Assembly (NCBI GenBank): GCA_018365815.1
Contig: JAGZJH010000028.1
Coordinates: 1 to 30,001 of the forward strand
From: Erysipelotrichaceae bacterium
GTDB taxonomy: Bacteria; Bacillota_I; Bacilli_A; Erysipelotrichales; Coprobacillaceae
Reading direction: 5' to 3'
Length of the DNA: 30,001 nt
Within the stretch, counting starts at the first letter, position 1. Each line of letters starts with the position of its first letter. The position numbers and the translations under genes are program-made. This document shows positions 22,640 to 30,001 of the stretch, one piece after another. The notes under the pieces were generated by a model. The model made no database searches, was not told the DNA's origin, and saw nothing but the letters and a program-made list of their open reading frames with translations.

Positions 22640-22857
22640 AATCGATGACTAGGATAAGTATATAAATATCTATTGATAGAGAACTAATGTGTGGTGGAAA
22701 TTAGTAATAGAGTTTATAGAAATCAACCTATGAGTGAAATGGGGAATTGAGTATCCATTTCCGGTATTAGCCGTTATCTAATTGAGGTAAGAAATAATTC
22801 TTATGAAATAGGGTGGCACCACGATGTTAAATCGTCCCTTGTTTGAGGTGTTTTTTT
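22640..22857 (+). promoter_or_regulatory. T-box riboswitch controlling serS (serine, UCA specifier)
   Basis: The conserved T-box AGGGTGGCACCACG lies at 22810-22823. The antiterminator is complete: AGGG/CCCT, a 7-nt bulge TGGCACC and helix ACGAT/ATCGT. The variable bulge base is C, which fits the G discriminator of tRNA-Ser. In stem I, TATAAA pairs with TTTATA and TAGG with CCTA. The specifier-loop strand between them is GAAATCAA, giving the serine codon UCA (22723-22725). A competing stem CACC/GGTG runs into a T7 tract (22851-22857) and would terminate transcription when tRNA-Ser is charged. Confidence 0.92.
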
Positions 22858-22902
22858 ATTATAAAAAACATGATAGATAAAATAAAAAAAGGAGAAAAGA
22901 AA

Positions 22903-24186
22903 ATGATTGATATTGCAATTTTAAGATCTAATCCAGAATTAGTAAAAGAAAACATGAAAAAGAAGTTTCAAGATCATAAGTTAAATGTTGTTGATGAAGC
23001 GTTACAAACTGATATTGATTATCGTGCCGCTTTAACAAGAGCAAGTGAACTAAGAAGCCAAAGAAATGCATTAAGTAAAGAAATTGGTTTATTTATGCGT
23101 AATGGTGAAAAAGATAAAGCCGAAGCCAATAAAGCAAAAGTTGGAAAAATTGCCAGTGAACTTGCAAGTTTAGAAACTAAAGAAGAAGAGTTAAGCACTC
23201 ATTTAAAAGAATTAATGATGCAAATTCCTAACTTTATTGACGAAAGTGTTCCATTAGGAAAAGATGATAGTGAAAACGTAGAGATTGAAAAATTTGGAGA
23301 ACCTGCATTAAAACCATTTGATGTTCCATATCATACTCAAATTATGGAAATGTTTGATGGAATCGATATGGAAAGTGCTGGAAAAGTAGCTGGAAATGGT
23401 TTCTATTATCTAATGGGTGATGTTGCTCGTTTACATTCAGCAATTATTTCTTATGCAAGAGATTTCATGATTAATAGAGGATTTACTTATGTAATCCCAC
23501 CATATATGATTAGAAGTAATGTTGTAACTGGTGTAATGAGTTTTAAAGAAATGGACGAAATGATGTATAAAATCGAAGGTGAAGATTTATATTTGATTGG
23601 AACTAGCGAACACTCAATGATCGGTAAATTTATTGATACAATTTTAGAAGAAGATAAATTACCATATACTTATACTTCATATTCTCCATGTTTCAGAAAA
23701 GAAAAAGGGGCACATGGAATTGAAGAAAGAGGTGTGTATCGTATTCACCAATTTGAAAAACAAGAAATGATTGTGGTATGCAAACCAGAAGAAAGCAAAG
23801 AATGGTTTACTAAATTATGGACCAATACAGTAGACTTCTTTAGATCATTAGATATTCCTGTAAGAACATTAGAATGTTGCTCAGGAGATTTAGCAGATTT
23901 AAAATCAAAAAGTATTGATGTAGAAGCATGGTCTCCAAGACAACAAAAATATTTTGAAGTAGGAAGTTGTTCTAATTTAACTGATGCACAAGCAAGACGT
24001 TTAGGAATTAGAGTAAATGGAAAAGATGGAAAATACTTTGCTCATACTTTAAATAACACAGTAGTTGCACCACCACGTATGTTAATTGCATTTTTAGAAA
24101 ATAACTTAAACGAAGACGGTAGTGTCAATGTTCCAGAAGCATTAAGACCTTATATGGGTGGAATGGAGAAAATTGTTAAGAAGTAG
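22903..24186 (+). CDS. serS: Seryl-tRNA synthetase (427 aa)
   Basis: This enzyme charges tRNA-Ser with serine. The N-terminal long helical arm is visible (about 30-105, rich in Lys, Glu and Ala). The class II core has motif 2 in SPCFRKEKGAHGIEERGVYRIHQFEKQEM and a motif 3 reading APPRMLIAFLENN, a variant of the commoner G-R-hhhAhLEN form. The ATG at 22903 starts MIDIAILRSNPELVKENM, the usual SerRS beginning, behind AAGGAG. A longer frame from 22843 would start inside the T-box terminator and is rejected. Expression is controlled by the T-box upstream. The gene ends in a terminator whose stem contains its stop codon. Confidence 0.96.
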   Translation: MIDIAILRSNPELVKENMKKKFQDHKLNVVDEALQTDIDYRAALTRASELRSQRNALSKEIGLFMRNGEKDKAEANKAKVGKIASELASLETKEEELSTHLKELMMQIPNFIDESVPLGKDDSENVEIEKFGEPALKPFDVPYHTQIMEMFDGIDMESAGKVAGNGFYYLMGDVARLHSAIISYARDFMINRGFTYVIPPYMIRSNVVTGVMSFKEMDEMMYKIEGEDLYLIGTSEHSMIGKFIDTILEEDKLPYTYTSYSPCFRKEKGAHGIEERGVYRIHQFEKQEMIVVCKPEESKEWFTKLWTNTVDFFRSLDIPVRTLECCSGDLADLKSKSIDVEAWSPRQQKYFEVGSCSNLTDAQARRLGIRVNGKDGKYFAHTLNNTVVAPPRMLIAFLENNLNEDGSVNVPEALRPYMGGMEKIVKK

Positions 24187-24203
24187 TTCGCTACTTCTTT
24201 TTC
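24178..24203 (+). terminator. Terminator of serS
   Basis: AAGAAGTAG-TTCG-CTACTTCTT, a 9-bp stem with a UUCG tetraloop, then Ts. The stem includes the serS stop codon. Confidence 0.9.
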
Positions 24204-24205
24204 AA

Positions 24206-24221
24206 TGTTTCACGTGAAACA
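24206..24221. promoter_or_regulatory. parS: parS centromere site 3
   Basis: A third perfect TGTTTCACGTGAAACA, between the serS terminator and the GNAT start codon, two bases from the latter. Confidence 0.95.
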
Positions 24222-24223
24222 AA

Positions 24224-24931
24224 ATGAAAGATATATTTGCAATTACAAAATATCAAATCATTGATAGTGAAATAAAAAATAAACATAAATTTTACATCAT
24301 ACTTAATGAATGTCAAGAAAATGAAATAGAAACCATCATCAACCAAAATTATCAACCACAACTTCAAAATTATTTAGGAATATATTTAGAATATCAAAAC
24401 AAATATATTCAAAAATTTAAATGTTCTAAATATTCATTACACCATCAATACACAATCGTCAACATGATTAAAAAAATAAAAACAATTGACTTTGACAATG
24501 ATATAAAATTAGAAAAAATAACATTTCAACAGATACAACAATTTAATGATTATATCAATGAATTAATGTTTAATGTACCGGGTAGCGTGACTTATACTTA
24601 TCAAGAAACTCATAGATTAATCGACAGTGGATTTAATGAATTATATTTTATTAAACATCATCAACAAATAGTTGGAATTATAGAATTATGTTTAGAAGAA
24701 AATATTCCAGAAATTATGAGTATTGGAATATTAAAAAACTATCAGCATCAAGGATTTGCTAAAAAAGCATTACAAACATTAGAACAACATTTAAGCAAAG
24801 AATACAAAGAAGTATGTATTAGTGTTGCTTTGGAAAATATGACTGCTTATCACTTATATTCAAGCCTTGACTATAAAGTGATTAGTACTAAAATGAATTA
24901 TTATTTAATTGACAAAAACAATAAACAATGA
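24224..24931 (+). CDS. GNAT-family N-acetyltransferase (235 aa)
   Basis: The C-terminal half (about 95-230) is a GNAT fold. The acetyl-CoA-binding segment IMSIGILKNYQHQGFAKKALQTLEQHL has the Q-x-x-G-x-A signature, and ENMTAYHLYSSLDYK is the typical closing motif. The N-terminal ~90 residues are a less typical, partly helical extension. The substrate is unknown. The start is odd: the ATG comes two bases after a parS site and I see no ribosome-binding site. Only about 20 bases separate it from the strong serS terminator, so its promoter is unclear. Its stop codon overlaps the ffs promoter. Codon use looks like the neighbours. Confidence 0.88.
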   Translation: MKDIFAITKYQIIDSEIKNKHKFYIILNECQENEIETIINQNYQPQLQNYLGIYLEYQNKYIQKFKCSKYSLHHQYTIVNMIKKIKTIDFDNDIKLEKITFQQIQQFNDYINELMFNVPGSVTYTYQETHRLIDSGFNELYFIKHHQQIVGIIELCLEENIPEIMSIGILKNYQHQGFAKKALQTLEQHLSKEYKEVCISVALENMTAYHLYSSLDYKVISTKMNYYLIDKNNKQ

Positions 24932-24937
24932 TAAAAT
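24909..24937 (+). promoter_or_regulatory. Promoter of the SRP RNA gene
   Basis: TTGACA, 17 bases, TAAAAT. The -35 and spacer lie inside the 3' end of the GNAT gene. Confidence 0.85.
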
Positions 24938-24944
24938 AAATCTT

Positions 24945-25023
24945 GCCATTACAATAGATATATTCGAACCATGTCAGGACCGGAAGGTAGCAGCATTAAG
25001 GATCACTATCTATGTGTAATGGC
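24945..25023 (+). ncRNA. ffs: Signal recognition particle RNA, small bacterial form (4.5S-like)
   Basis: The conserved SRP apical domain is present: ATGTCAGGACCGGAAGGTAG followed by CAGCATTAAGGATCA, including the GGAA tetraloop and the asymmetric loop bound by Ffh. The ends pair as GCCATTACA and TGTAATGGC, giving a ~79-nt hairpin RNA without the Alu domain of the longer Bacillus form. It guides ribosomes making membrane proteins to FtsY. A strong promoter precedes it. After the hairpin comes TTTTAAA, and tadA starts 26 bases later, so some read-through to tadA is likely. Confidence 0.95.
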
Positions 25024-25048
25024 TTTTAAATTATAAAGAGGAAAGAAT

Positions 25049-25501
25049 ATGAAAAATAGAGAATACTTTATGAAAATTGCTATTGAAGAAGCGAAACAAG
25101 CAATGAAAGAAGATGAAGTTCCCGTAGGAGCAGTGATTGTTAAAGAGGGCAAAATTATTTCAAAAGCACATAATCAAAAAGAACAAATCCATTCACCATT
25201 AGCACATGCAGAGATGATCGCTATTAATGAAGCATGTCAAAAATTGAATACAACCTATTTAGAAGACTGCGAATTATATGTGACTTTTGAACCTTGTATG
25301 ATGTGTACGGGAGCTATTATTAACAGTCGATTAAAAACGGTCATTTTTGGTGCAAGTGATTTAAGATTTGCAAGTTTAGAATCTATTTTTCTTCAAATAC
25401 AACAAAAACAATTTAATTATCAACCTATGTATTTTAGTGGAGTGCTTGGAAAAGAATGTGCTAATCTGATGACAAAGTATTTCAATTCTAAAAGAAAATA
25501 A
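25049..25501 (+). CDS. tadA: tRNA adenosine(34) deaminase TadA (150 aa)
   Basis: TadA converts A34 to inosine in the anticodon of tRNA-Arg(ACG). The zinc site is clear: HAEM with ligand His53 and proton-shuttling Glu55, then EPCMMC with ligands Cys83 and Cys86. The surrounding VPVGAVIVKEGKIISKAHN and NSRLKTVIFGA segments are typical of TadA. Length is normal. The ATG follows AGAGGAAAGAAT. It lies between ffs and dnaX; in Bacillus the RNA gene is on the other side of tadA, so the order is swapped here. Confidence 0.95.
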   Translation: MKNREYFMKIAIEEAKQAMKEDEVPVGAVIVKEGKIISKAHNQKEQIHSPLAHAEMIAINEACQKLNTTYLEDCELYVTFEPCMMCTGAIINSRLKTVIFGASDLRFASLESIFLQIQQKQFNYQPMYFSGVLGKECANLMTKYFNSKRK

Positions 25502-25509
25502 TATATAAT
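25481..25509 (+). promoter_or_regulatory. Possible promoter of dnaX
   Basis: TTCAAT, 17 bases, TATAAT, overlapping the tadA stop. The -10 is perfect, the -35 poor. Confidence 0.4.
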
Positions 25510-25547
25510 AATAGAGAAGAACTGATAACCATAAAGGAGGTGGCAAA

Positions 25548-27404
25548 ATGGCATATAAGGCATTATATCGTGCTTATCGACCACAAAATTTTGATGAACT
25601 TGCTGGACAGGGACATATCGTTAAAACATTAAAAAATGCAATCAAACAAAATAAAATTGCCCATGCTTATCTTTTTTGTGGACCAAGAGGAACGGGAAAA
25701 ACAACAATTGCTAAGATTTTAGCCAAAGCAATTAACTGTACCTCTCAAGGTGAAAATATTCCATGTAATGAATGTGAAAATTGTAAAGCCATTAACGAAG
25801 GAACACATCAAGATATTATTGAAATAGATGCTGCAAGTAATAACGGAGTAGATGAAGTTCGTGATTTAATTGAAAAAGTAAAATATGCACCAATAAACGG
25901 AAAATATAAAGTTTACATTATTGATGAGGTACATATGATGTCAACCGGTGCTTTTAATGCTTTATTAAAAACATTAGAAGAACCCCCAACACATGTCGTA
26001 TTCATCTTAGCAACTACCGAACCTCAAAAAATACTTCCCACAATTATTTCAAGATGCCAACGTTTTGACTTTGGAAAAATTACTGAAAATGATATTATTG
26101 AACGATTAAAAAAAGTTTTAGAAGAGGAAAACATTCAGTGCGAAGAGGAAGCTATTTCATTAATCGCTTCATTAGCCGATGGTGGAATGCGCGATGCTTT
26201 AAGTATATTAGAACAATGCTTAGCTTATTCTGATCAACTTACTTTAAAAGATGTTAATGAGATTTATGGAATAGTCTCAGTACCACAAAAAATTGAATTT
26301 ATACGTTCATTAATGCATAAAGACATACCTTCAATTTTAAGAAAAATTGAAGAAATGTTTGAAACGGGAATTGATATTAAAAGGCTAACTATTGATCTTA
26401 TAGATATTTTAAAAGATATTGTCATTTTCAAAAATACAAACGATTATGATAATCTATTTGTATTAGGCAAAAATGATATACAAAAAATAGTTCCGTATAT
26501 CACGATAGAAGAAACTTTTGAATTTATTGATATTTTAATACAAACAGACCAACAATATAAATATGCAAGTAATACAAAATTGTATTTTGAATTAGCAACT
26601 TTAAAAATTGCTAACAGTGTTAAAAACGATCAAAAAATTGCAAGTGATACGACTTATATCAAACCAGAAGTGAATATCCTACAAACTTCTACTCAACCAT
26701 CTCAAGTTGAAAAAATAACTGTAATTAAAGAAAATAAACAACCACCAATTCAAAAAGAAAACGAAATTAAAGAAGAAAAAATAAATCAAGAAATGATACA
26801 AGATCAACAAAAAATCATTAACGAAGAAAATAGTGTTATTGAAAATAACGATGTTAATGAAGAAATCATTGACGCAGTGTTAGTAGAAGAGCAACCAAAA
26901 GAAATTATTCAAAATATTGAAGTAGATTTTAATGATTTATTAAATATATTAGTTCAAGCTAATCGACAAATACTAAACGCTATTCAAGAAAAATGGAGTG
27001 TTATAAAACGTTATCAATTTAATTTAAATACTGCAAAATATGCTTCAATGCTTTGTGATGGAAAAGTAGTTGCAGCGAGCGTAGGTGGTTTAGTAATTGC
27101 ATTTGAATATCAACCTTCAGTCAATCAAATCAATGATGGAAGATATTACTACGAACTTAAAAAATTTCTAAAAGAAGTATTAAGTGATGATTATGACTTT
27201 ATTGCAATTTTAGCAAGTGAATGGCCAAATGTTCGTCAAAAATTTATTGAACTTAAAAAAAGTAATCAATTACCGATACCTAGACCTATTCATCTGAGTC
27301 ATATTAAAGAAATTAAACCAGAAGAAGAAGTTAAACAATATAGTGAAGCCGAAAAGTTTGGATTAGAACTTTTTGGAGATATAGTAGAAATAAAGGAGAA
27401 TTAA
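25548..27404 (+). CDS. dnaX: DNA polymerase III subunit gamma/tau (618 aa)
   Basis: This is the clamp-loader ATPase that joins the replisome polymerases. The AAA+ domain has Walker A GPRGTGKT (45-52), a zinc module Cys64...Cys73-x2-Cys76-x2-Cys79, Walker B VYIIDEVHMMS and sensor SRCQRFDF. Domain III ends near 360. A Gln/Glu/Lys/Asn-rich low-complexity linker covers about 370-455. The tau-specific C-terminal domain that contacts the polymerase runs from about 460 to 618. AAGGAGGTGG precedes the ATG. I see no clear frameshift signal for a separate gamma form. ybaB starts three bases later. Confidence 0.96.
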   Translation: MAYKALYRAYRPQNFDELAGQGHIVKTLKNAIKQNKIAHAYLFCGPRGTGKTTIAKILAKAINCTSQGENIPCNECENCKAINEGTHQDIIEIDAASNNGVDEVRDLIEKVKYAPINGKYKVYIIDEVHMMSTGAFNALLKTLEEPPTHVVFILATTEPQKILPTIISRCQRFDFGKITENDIIERLKKVLEEENIQCEEEAISLIASLADGGMRDALSILEQCLAYSDQLTLKDVNEIYGIVSVPQKIEFIRSLMHKDIPSILRKIEEMFETGIDIKRLTIDLIDILKDIVIFKNTNDYDNLFVLGKNDIQKIVPYITIEETFEFIDILIQTDQQYKYASNTKLYFELATLKIANSVKNDQKIASDTTYIKPEVNILQTSTQPSQVEKITVIKENKQPPIQKENEIKEEKINQEMIQDQQKIINEENSVIENNDVNEEIIDAVLVEEQPKEIIQNIEVDFNDLLNILVQANRQILNAIQEKWSVIKRYQFNLNTAKYASMLCDGKVVAASVGGLVIAFEYQPSVNQINDGRYYYELKKFLKEVLSDDYDFIAILASEWPNVRQKFIELKKSNQLPIPRPIHLSHIKEIKPEEEVKQYSEAEKFGLELFGDIVEIKEN

Positions 27405-27407
27405 ATA

Positions 27408-27716
27408 GTGAATTTTAATCAATTAATGAAACAAGCACAAGTAATGCAAAAAAGAATGGATAAACTTAAAAAAGAATTTGATGAAAAGGAATACACTTTT
27501 TCAAGTAGCGATCATGCTATTGAAGGAATTATCGATGGTCATTTAGTCATTAAACAATTAAAAATTAACGAAGAATTATTAGATAAAGAAAATAAAGAAG
27601 TTTTAGAAGATTTATTAATGATTACAGTCAATGAAGCAATTAAAAAAATGAATGATGAAAAAGAAAACGCAATGAGCGAAATTACTGGTGGCATCAATAT
27701 GCCAGGATTATTCTAA
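27408..27716 (+). CDS. ybaB: YbaB/EbfC nucleoid-associated protein (102 aa)
   Basis: This small dimeric DNA-binding protein is found between dnaX and recR in most bacteria. MNFNQLMKQAQVMQKRMDKLKKEF, the central IDGHLVIKQLKIN strand and the C-terminal MSEITGGINMPGLF are all typical. The start is GTG at 27408, placed behind AAGGAG within the end of dnaX. The only in-frame ATGs are several codons later and lack a ribosome-binding site. It is one base from recR, so dnaX-ybaB-recR form one operon. Confidence 0.94.
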   Translation: MNFNQLMKQAQVMQKRMDKLKKEFDEKEYTFSSSDHAIEGIIDGHLVIKQLKINEELLDKENKEVLEDLLMITVNEAIKKMNDEKENAMSEITGGINMPGLF

Positions 27717-27717
27717 A

Positions 27718-28311
27718 ATGCTTCAATATCCAGCAAGTTTTCAAGAACTTATTGATTGCTTTAAAAAACTGCCCGGAATAGGAAGTAAAAATGCAGAACG
27801 TTTGGCTTATCATATTTTAACTATGAAAAAAGAAGATGTTGAAGAATTTGCAAAAGCATTGGAACATACTAAAACTAATATTAAATATTGTGTAAAATGT
27901 GGTAATATATGCGAAGATGAATTATGCGAAATATGCAAAGACAATTCAAGAGATCATTCAATGATTTGTGTAGTCGAAACACCAAAAGATATATATGCGA
28001 TGGAAAAAATGAAAGAATATAAAGGAATGTATCATGTTCTTCATGGCGTTGTTTCTATTATGGATGGAGTAATGATTGAAGATTTAAACATTTTAAGTTT
28101 ACTTAATCGATTAGATGATGTTAAAGAAGTAATTATTGCCACTAACCCTACACGCAATGGTGAAACGACTGCTCTTTATTTAGCCAAATTACTAGCCAAT
28201 AAAAATGTCAATGTCACTCGTATTGCAAATGGGTTACCAATTGGAAGTAACCTAGATTATGCAGATGAATTAACATTACTTAAATCTTTTGAAGGAAGAC
28301 AAAAAATCTAG
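27718..28311 (+). CDS. recR: Recombination mediator RecR (197 aa)
   Basis: RecR forms the ring-shaped clamp that works with RecF and RecO to load RecA on gapped DNA. Domains: a helix-hairpin-helix (about 10-35, LPGIGSKNAERLAYHI), a zinc finger with Cys58, Cys61, Cys70 and Cys73, and a TOPRIM domain from about 80 (ICVVETPKDIYAMEK, ATNPTRNGETTALYLAKLL). A C-terminal Walker-B-like region ends the protein. The ATG at 27718 begins MLQYPASFQEL one base after the ybaB stop; a longer frame from inside ybaB is rejected. A terminator hairpin follows. Confidence 0.96.
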   Translation: MLQYPASFQELIDCFKKLPGIGSKNAERLAYHILTMKKEDVEEFAKALEHTKTNIKYCVKCGNICEDELCEICKDNSRDHSMICVVETPKDIYAMEKMKEYKGMYHVLHGVVSIMDGVMIEDLNILSLLNRLDDVKEVIIATNPTRNGETTALYLAKLLANKNVNVTRIANGLPIGSNLDYADELTLLKSFEGRQKI

Positions 28312-28322
28312 TCTATTTATTT

Positions 28323-28355
28323 AAACACCTCATATATTAAACTAGGGGTGTTTTT
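28323..28355 (+). terminator. Terminator of dnaX-ybaB-recR overlapping the bofA-like ribosome-binding site
   Basis: AAACACC(T) pairs with (G)GGTGTTT, followed by a T run. The 3' arm contains the GGGGTG that would serve as ribosome-binding site for the next gene, whose ATG is at 28359. Confidence 0.7.
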
Positions 28356-28358
28356 ATT

Positions 28359-28544
28359 ATGTTTAAAAAAATTAATCATTTTATCATTCGTTTTTTTCTT
28401 TCAACCATTGCATTGTTAATCATTAATATGGTTTGTATTGAATTTAACTTTACAATCCCATTTAATATGTTTACTATACTACTTTTAACATGCTTAGGAA
28501 TACCGGGTTTAATTGTTGCCATTATAATTAAAACTTTACTTTAA
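28359..28544 (+). CDS. BofA-like small membrane protein (61 aa)
   Basis: The protein is nearly all hydrophobic, with two predicted transmembrane helices (about 8-28 and 36-58). The end, FNMFTILLLTCLGIPGLIVAIIIKTLL, carries the FN...LGIPG signature of BofA, the inhibitor of pro-sigma-K processing, and the position after recR is that of bofA in Bacillus. In spore-formers BofA holds the SpoIVFB protease inactive in the mother-cell membrane. Whether this host sporulates is unknown from the window, so the role here is inference. Its likely ribosome-binding site lies inside the upstream hairpin. A promoter is not obvious. Confidence 0.72.
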   Translation: MFKKINHFIIRFFLSTIALLIINMVCIEFNFTIPFNMFTILLLTCLGIPGLIVAIIIKTLL

Positions 28545-28590
28545 AATATGTCTAAAATTAGATATAATAGATAAGAAAGGGTGTGTAGAT

Positions 28591-29217
28591 ATGGCAGGAT
28601 TATTTATTACATTAGAAGGACCGGAAGGTAGCGGTAAAACAACAATTGCCTCATTAGTAGAAAAAAAATTAAAAGAAAGAGGATTAAATGTTGTAATGAC
28701 AAGAGAACCCGGTGGCATAGAAATCTCAGAACAAATTAGAAAAATTATATTAGATCCAAATAACACAGCAATGGATTCTAAAACAGAAGCCTTATTATAT
28801 GCAGCTGCAAGACGTCAACATCTTGTTGAAAAAGTTATACCGGCATTAAAACAAGAGGCCATAGTGATTTGCGATCGTTTTATAGATAGTTCATTAGTTT
28901 ACCAAGGAATAGGTAGAGGACTAGGAATTGATAAAGTATATGATATGAACTTATTTGCAATCGAAGATATTATGCCTGACTTTACACTCTTTTTTGACAT
29001 TGATCCAAAACTTGGATTAGAACGTATACATAAAGATCAACAACGAGAAATCAATCGTTTAGATATGGAAGATTTAAATTTTCATCAAAAAGTATATCAA
29101 GGATACAAAGAAGTTGTTTCACGTTATCCAGAAAGAATTATTGAAATAGATGCTTCAAAAAGTATTGAAGAAGTATTCAATTCTGTAATGAATATACTTA
29201 AGGAGTATATATGCTAA
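28591..29217 (+). CDS. tmk: Thymidylate kinase (208 aa)
   Basis: Tmk phosphorylates dTMP to dTDP for DNA synthesis. The P-loop is EGPEGSGKTT (9-18). The nucleotide-binding TREPGG, DRFIDSSLVYQGIGRGLG and LFFDIDPKLGLERI segments are typical. The lid region is QREINRLDMEDLNFHQKVYQGY. Length is normal. The ATG follows AAGGGTG. A TATAAT element lies about 30 bases upstream (near 28562). It overlaps the next gene by 7 bases, so the two are translated together, an arrangement common in Firmicutes (tmk-holB). Confidence 0.96.
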   Translation: MAGLFITLEGPEGSGKTTIASLVEKKLKERGLNVVMTREPGGIEISEQIRKIILDPNNTAMDSKTEALLYAAARRQHLVEKVIPALKQEAIVICDRFIDSSLVYQGIGRGLGIDKVYDMNLFAIEDIMPDFTLFFDIDPKLGLERIHKDQQREINRLDMEDLNFHQKVYQGYKEVVSRYPERIIEIDASKSIEEVFNSVMNILKEYIC

Positions 29218-30001
29218 ATAATGATCAAATTAAAATAGAACAACCTGTTTTTTACCAAACACTACTTCATCAAATACAAAGAAATAAAAAAAATCATGCT
29301 TATTTAATTGAGGGTTACAACGCTTTAGAATACGCAAAATTTTTAATTAAATCATTACTATGTCAAAATGATGATTTATGTTGTAATCAATGCCGAACAT
29401 GTTTACAAATTGAAGATTTACAATATATTGATTTAATGTATATTGATGGTAAGGTAGAATCTATTAAAAAATATCAAATAGAAAATATACAAAAACAATT
29501 ACTTAAAACCTCAGTTGAGGGAAATGGTAAAATTTATTTGATTCATCAAATTGAAAATGCTACACCGGAGGCTATTAATAGTTTACTTAAAATATTAGAA
29601 GAACCAGTTGATGGAATTTATGCAGTTTTTACTTGCGAAAACGTGGGTAGAGTATTACCGACAATTGTTTCACGTACACAAGTATTTAGATTAAAACCAC
29701 TCAATCAACAACGAACTAAAAAATTATTATTAGATAAAGGAATTCAAGAAGAAAAAGCAAATATTTTAGTCAATATATGCTCAACTATTGAAGAAATGGA
29801 AACATTGGCAAATAGTGAGGTATTTGATGATTTAATAGTGCAGGCAATGAATTTTATTGAAGATTATTATTTTAAAAAAGAAAATTTGATGATTAACACA
29901 CAAACTAATTTGTTAAAAATATACAAAGAAAAAGAAAGTATCGCATTATTTTTTGACTTAATTGCGCTAGGTTTCAAAGATGTTTTAAATAAAGAAAATG
30001 G
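29211..30001 (+). CDS. holB: DNA polymerase III delta' subunit, partial (runs off right edge)
   Basis: The clamp-loader delta' subunit begins with ATG at 29211 behind AAGGAG and overlaps the tmk end by 7 bases. About 263 codons are present. The AAA+ fold is clear: HAYLIEGYNALEYAKF where the Walker A motif would be, a Cys4-like zinc module (LCCNQCRTC), KIYLIHQIENATPEAINSLLKILEEP, and the SRT sensor in TIVSRTQVF. The P-loop lacks the GKT residues, as is usual for delta', which does not hydrolyse ATP; this separates it from DnaX. The C-terminal end is outside the window. Confidence 0.93.
   Translation, partial: MLNNDQIKIEQPVFYQTLLHQIQRNKKNHAYLIEGYNALEYAKFLIKSLLCQNDDLCCNQCRTCLQIEDLQYIDLMYIDGKVESIKKYQIENIQKQLLKTSVEGNGKIYLIHQIENATPEAINSLLKILEEPVDGIYAVFTCENVGRVLPTIVSRTQVFRLKPLNQQRTKKLLLDKGIQEEKANILVNICSTIEEMETLANSEVFDDLIVQAMNFIEDYYFKKENLMINTQTNLLKIYKEKESIALFFDLIALGFKDVLNKEN

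Noticed and set aside
25548..27404. Programmed frameshift in dnaX to make a shorter gamma subunit
   Set aside because: A-rich runs are abundant because of base composition, and no slippery site with a matching stimulatory structure stands out.
1..30001. CRISPR array, tRNA or rRNA genes
   Set aside because: No regularly spaced repeats and no tRNA- or rRNA-like sequence were seen in the window.

Overview
The window is the replication origin of an AT-rich, low-GC Gram-positive bacterium. The gene order rpmH-rnpA-yidC-jag (leftward) and dnaA-dnaN-yaaA-recF-gyrB-gyrA-serS-tadA-dnaX-ybaB-recR-bofA-tmk-holB (rightward) is the classic Firmicutes origin cluster. The AT-richness, the Bce-type module, an Rpn-type nuclease gene and ffs next to tadA suggest an Erysipelotrichia-like gut Firmicute. 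That taxonomic guess is inference, not measured.

Left arm (1-9.7 kb, accessory, nearly all on the minus strand). At the edge is the N-terminus of an ABC ATPase. Upstream of it is a two-gene operon for small secreted proteins with a well-formed promoter and an operator-like inverted repeat. Next comes a membrane-anchored orphan on the plus strand, then a cistron pair coding a 56-aa Cys/His-rich exported peptide and an HTH-TPR regulator of RNPP-like layout. An Rpn-like PD-(D/E)XK nuclease gene lies between two ~150-bp direct repeats, one being the 3' end plus terminator of the neighbouring permease gene and the other a decayed copy. A complete Bce-type antimicrobial-peptide detoxification module follows (response regulator, intramembrane-sensing kinase, ATPase, permease), with a perfect BceR-like operator before the transporter pair.

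Origin (9.7-15 kb). jag, yidC, rnpA and rpmH run leftward. Between rpmH and dnaA is a ~0.4-kb field of DnaA boxes, almost all of the form TTATTCACA rather than TTATCCACA. A second smaller box cluster with an AT-rich unwinding candidate lies between dnaA and dnaN, so the origin looks bipartite.

Right arm (15-30 kb). Replication, repair and gyrase genes are co-directional with the fork. Three perfect parS sites lie between gyrA and the GNAT gene; two of them bracket a single lipocalin-like membrane-anchored orphan. A 1.1-kb gene-free stretch before serS holds palindromes, a candidate ~55-nt small RNA with its own promoter and terminator, and a serine T-box riboswitch. Then come serS, a GNAT acetyltransferase, the SRP RNA, tadA, dnaX, ybaB, recR, a bofA-like gene, tmk and the start of holB.

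The core genes are ordinary. The less ordinary elements are the peptide/regulator pair, the secreted pair, the duplicated permease end around the Rpn gene, the parS-bracketed orphan, and the candidate small RNA.
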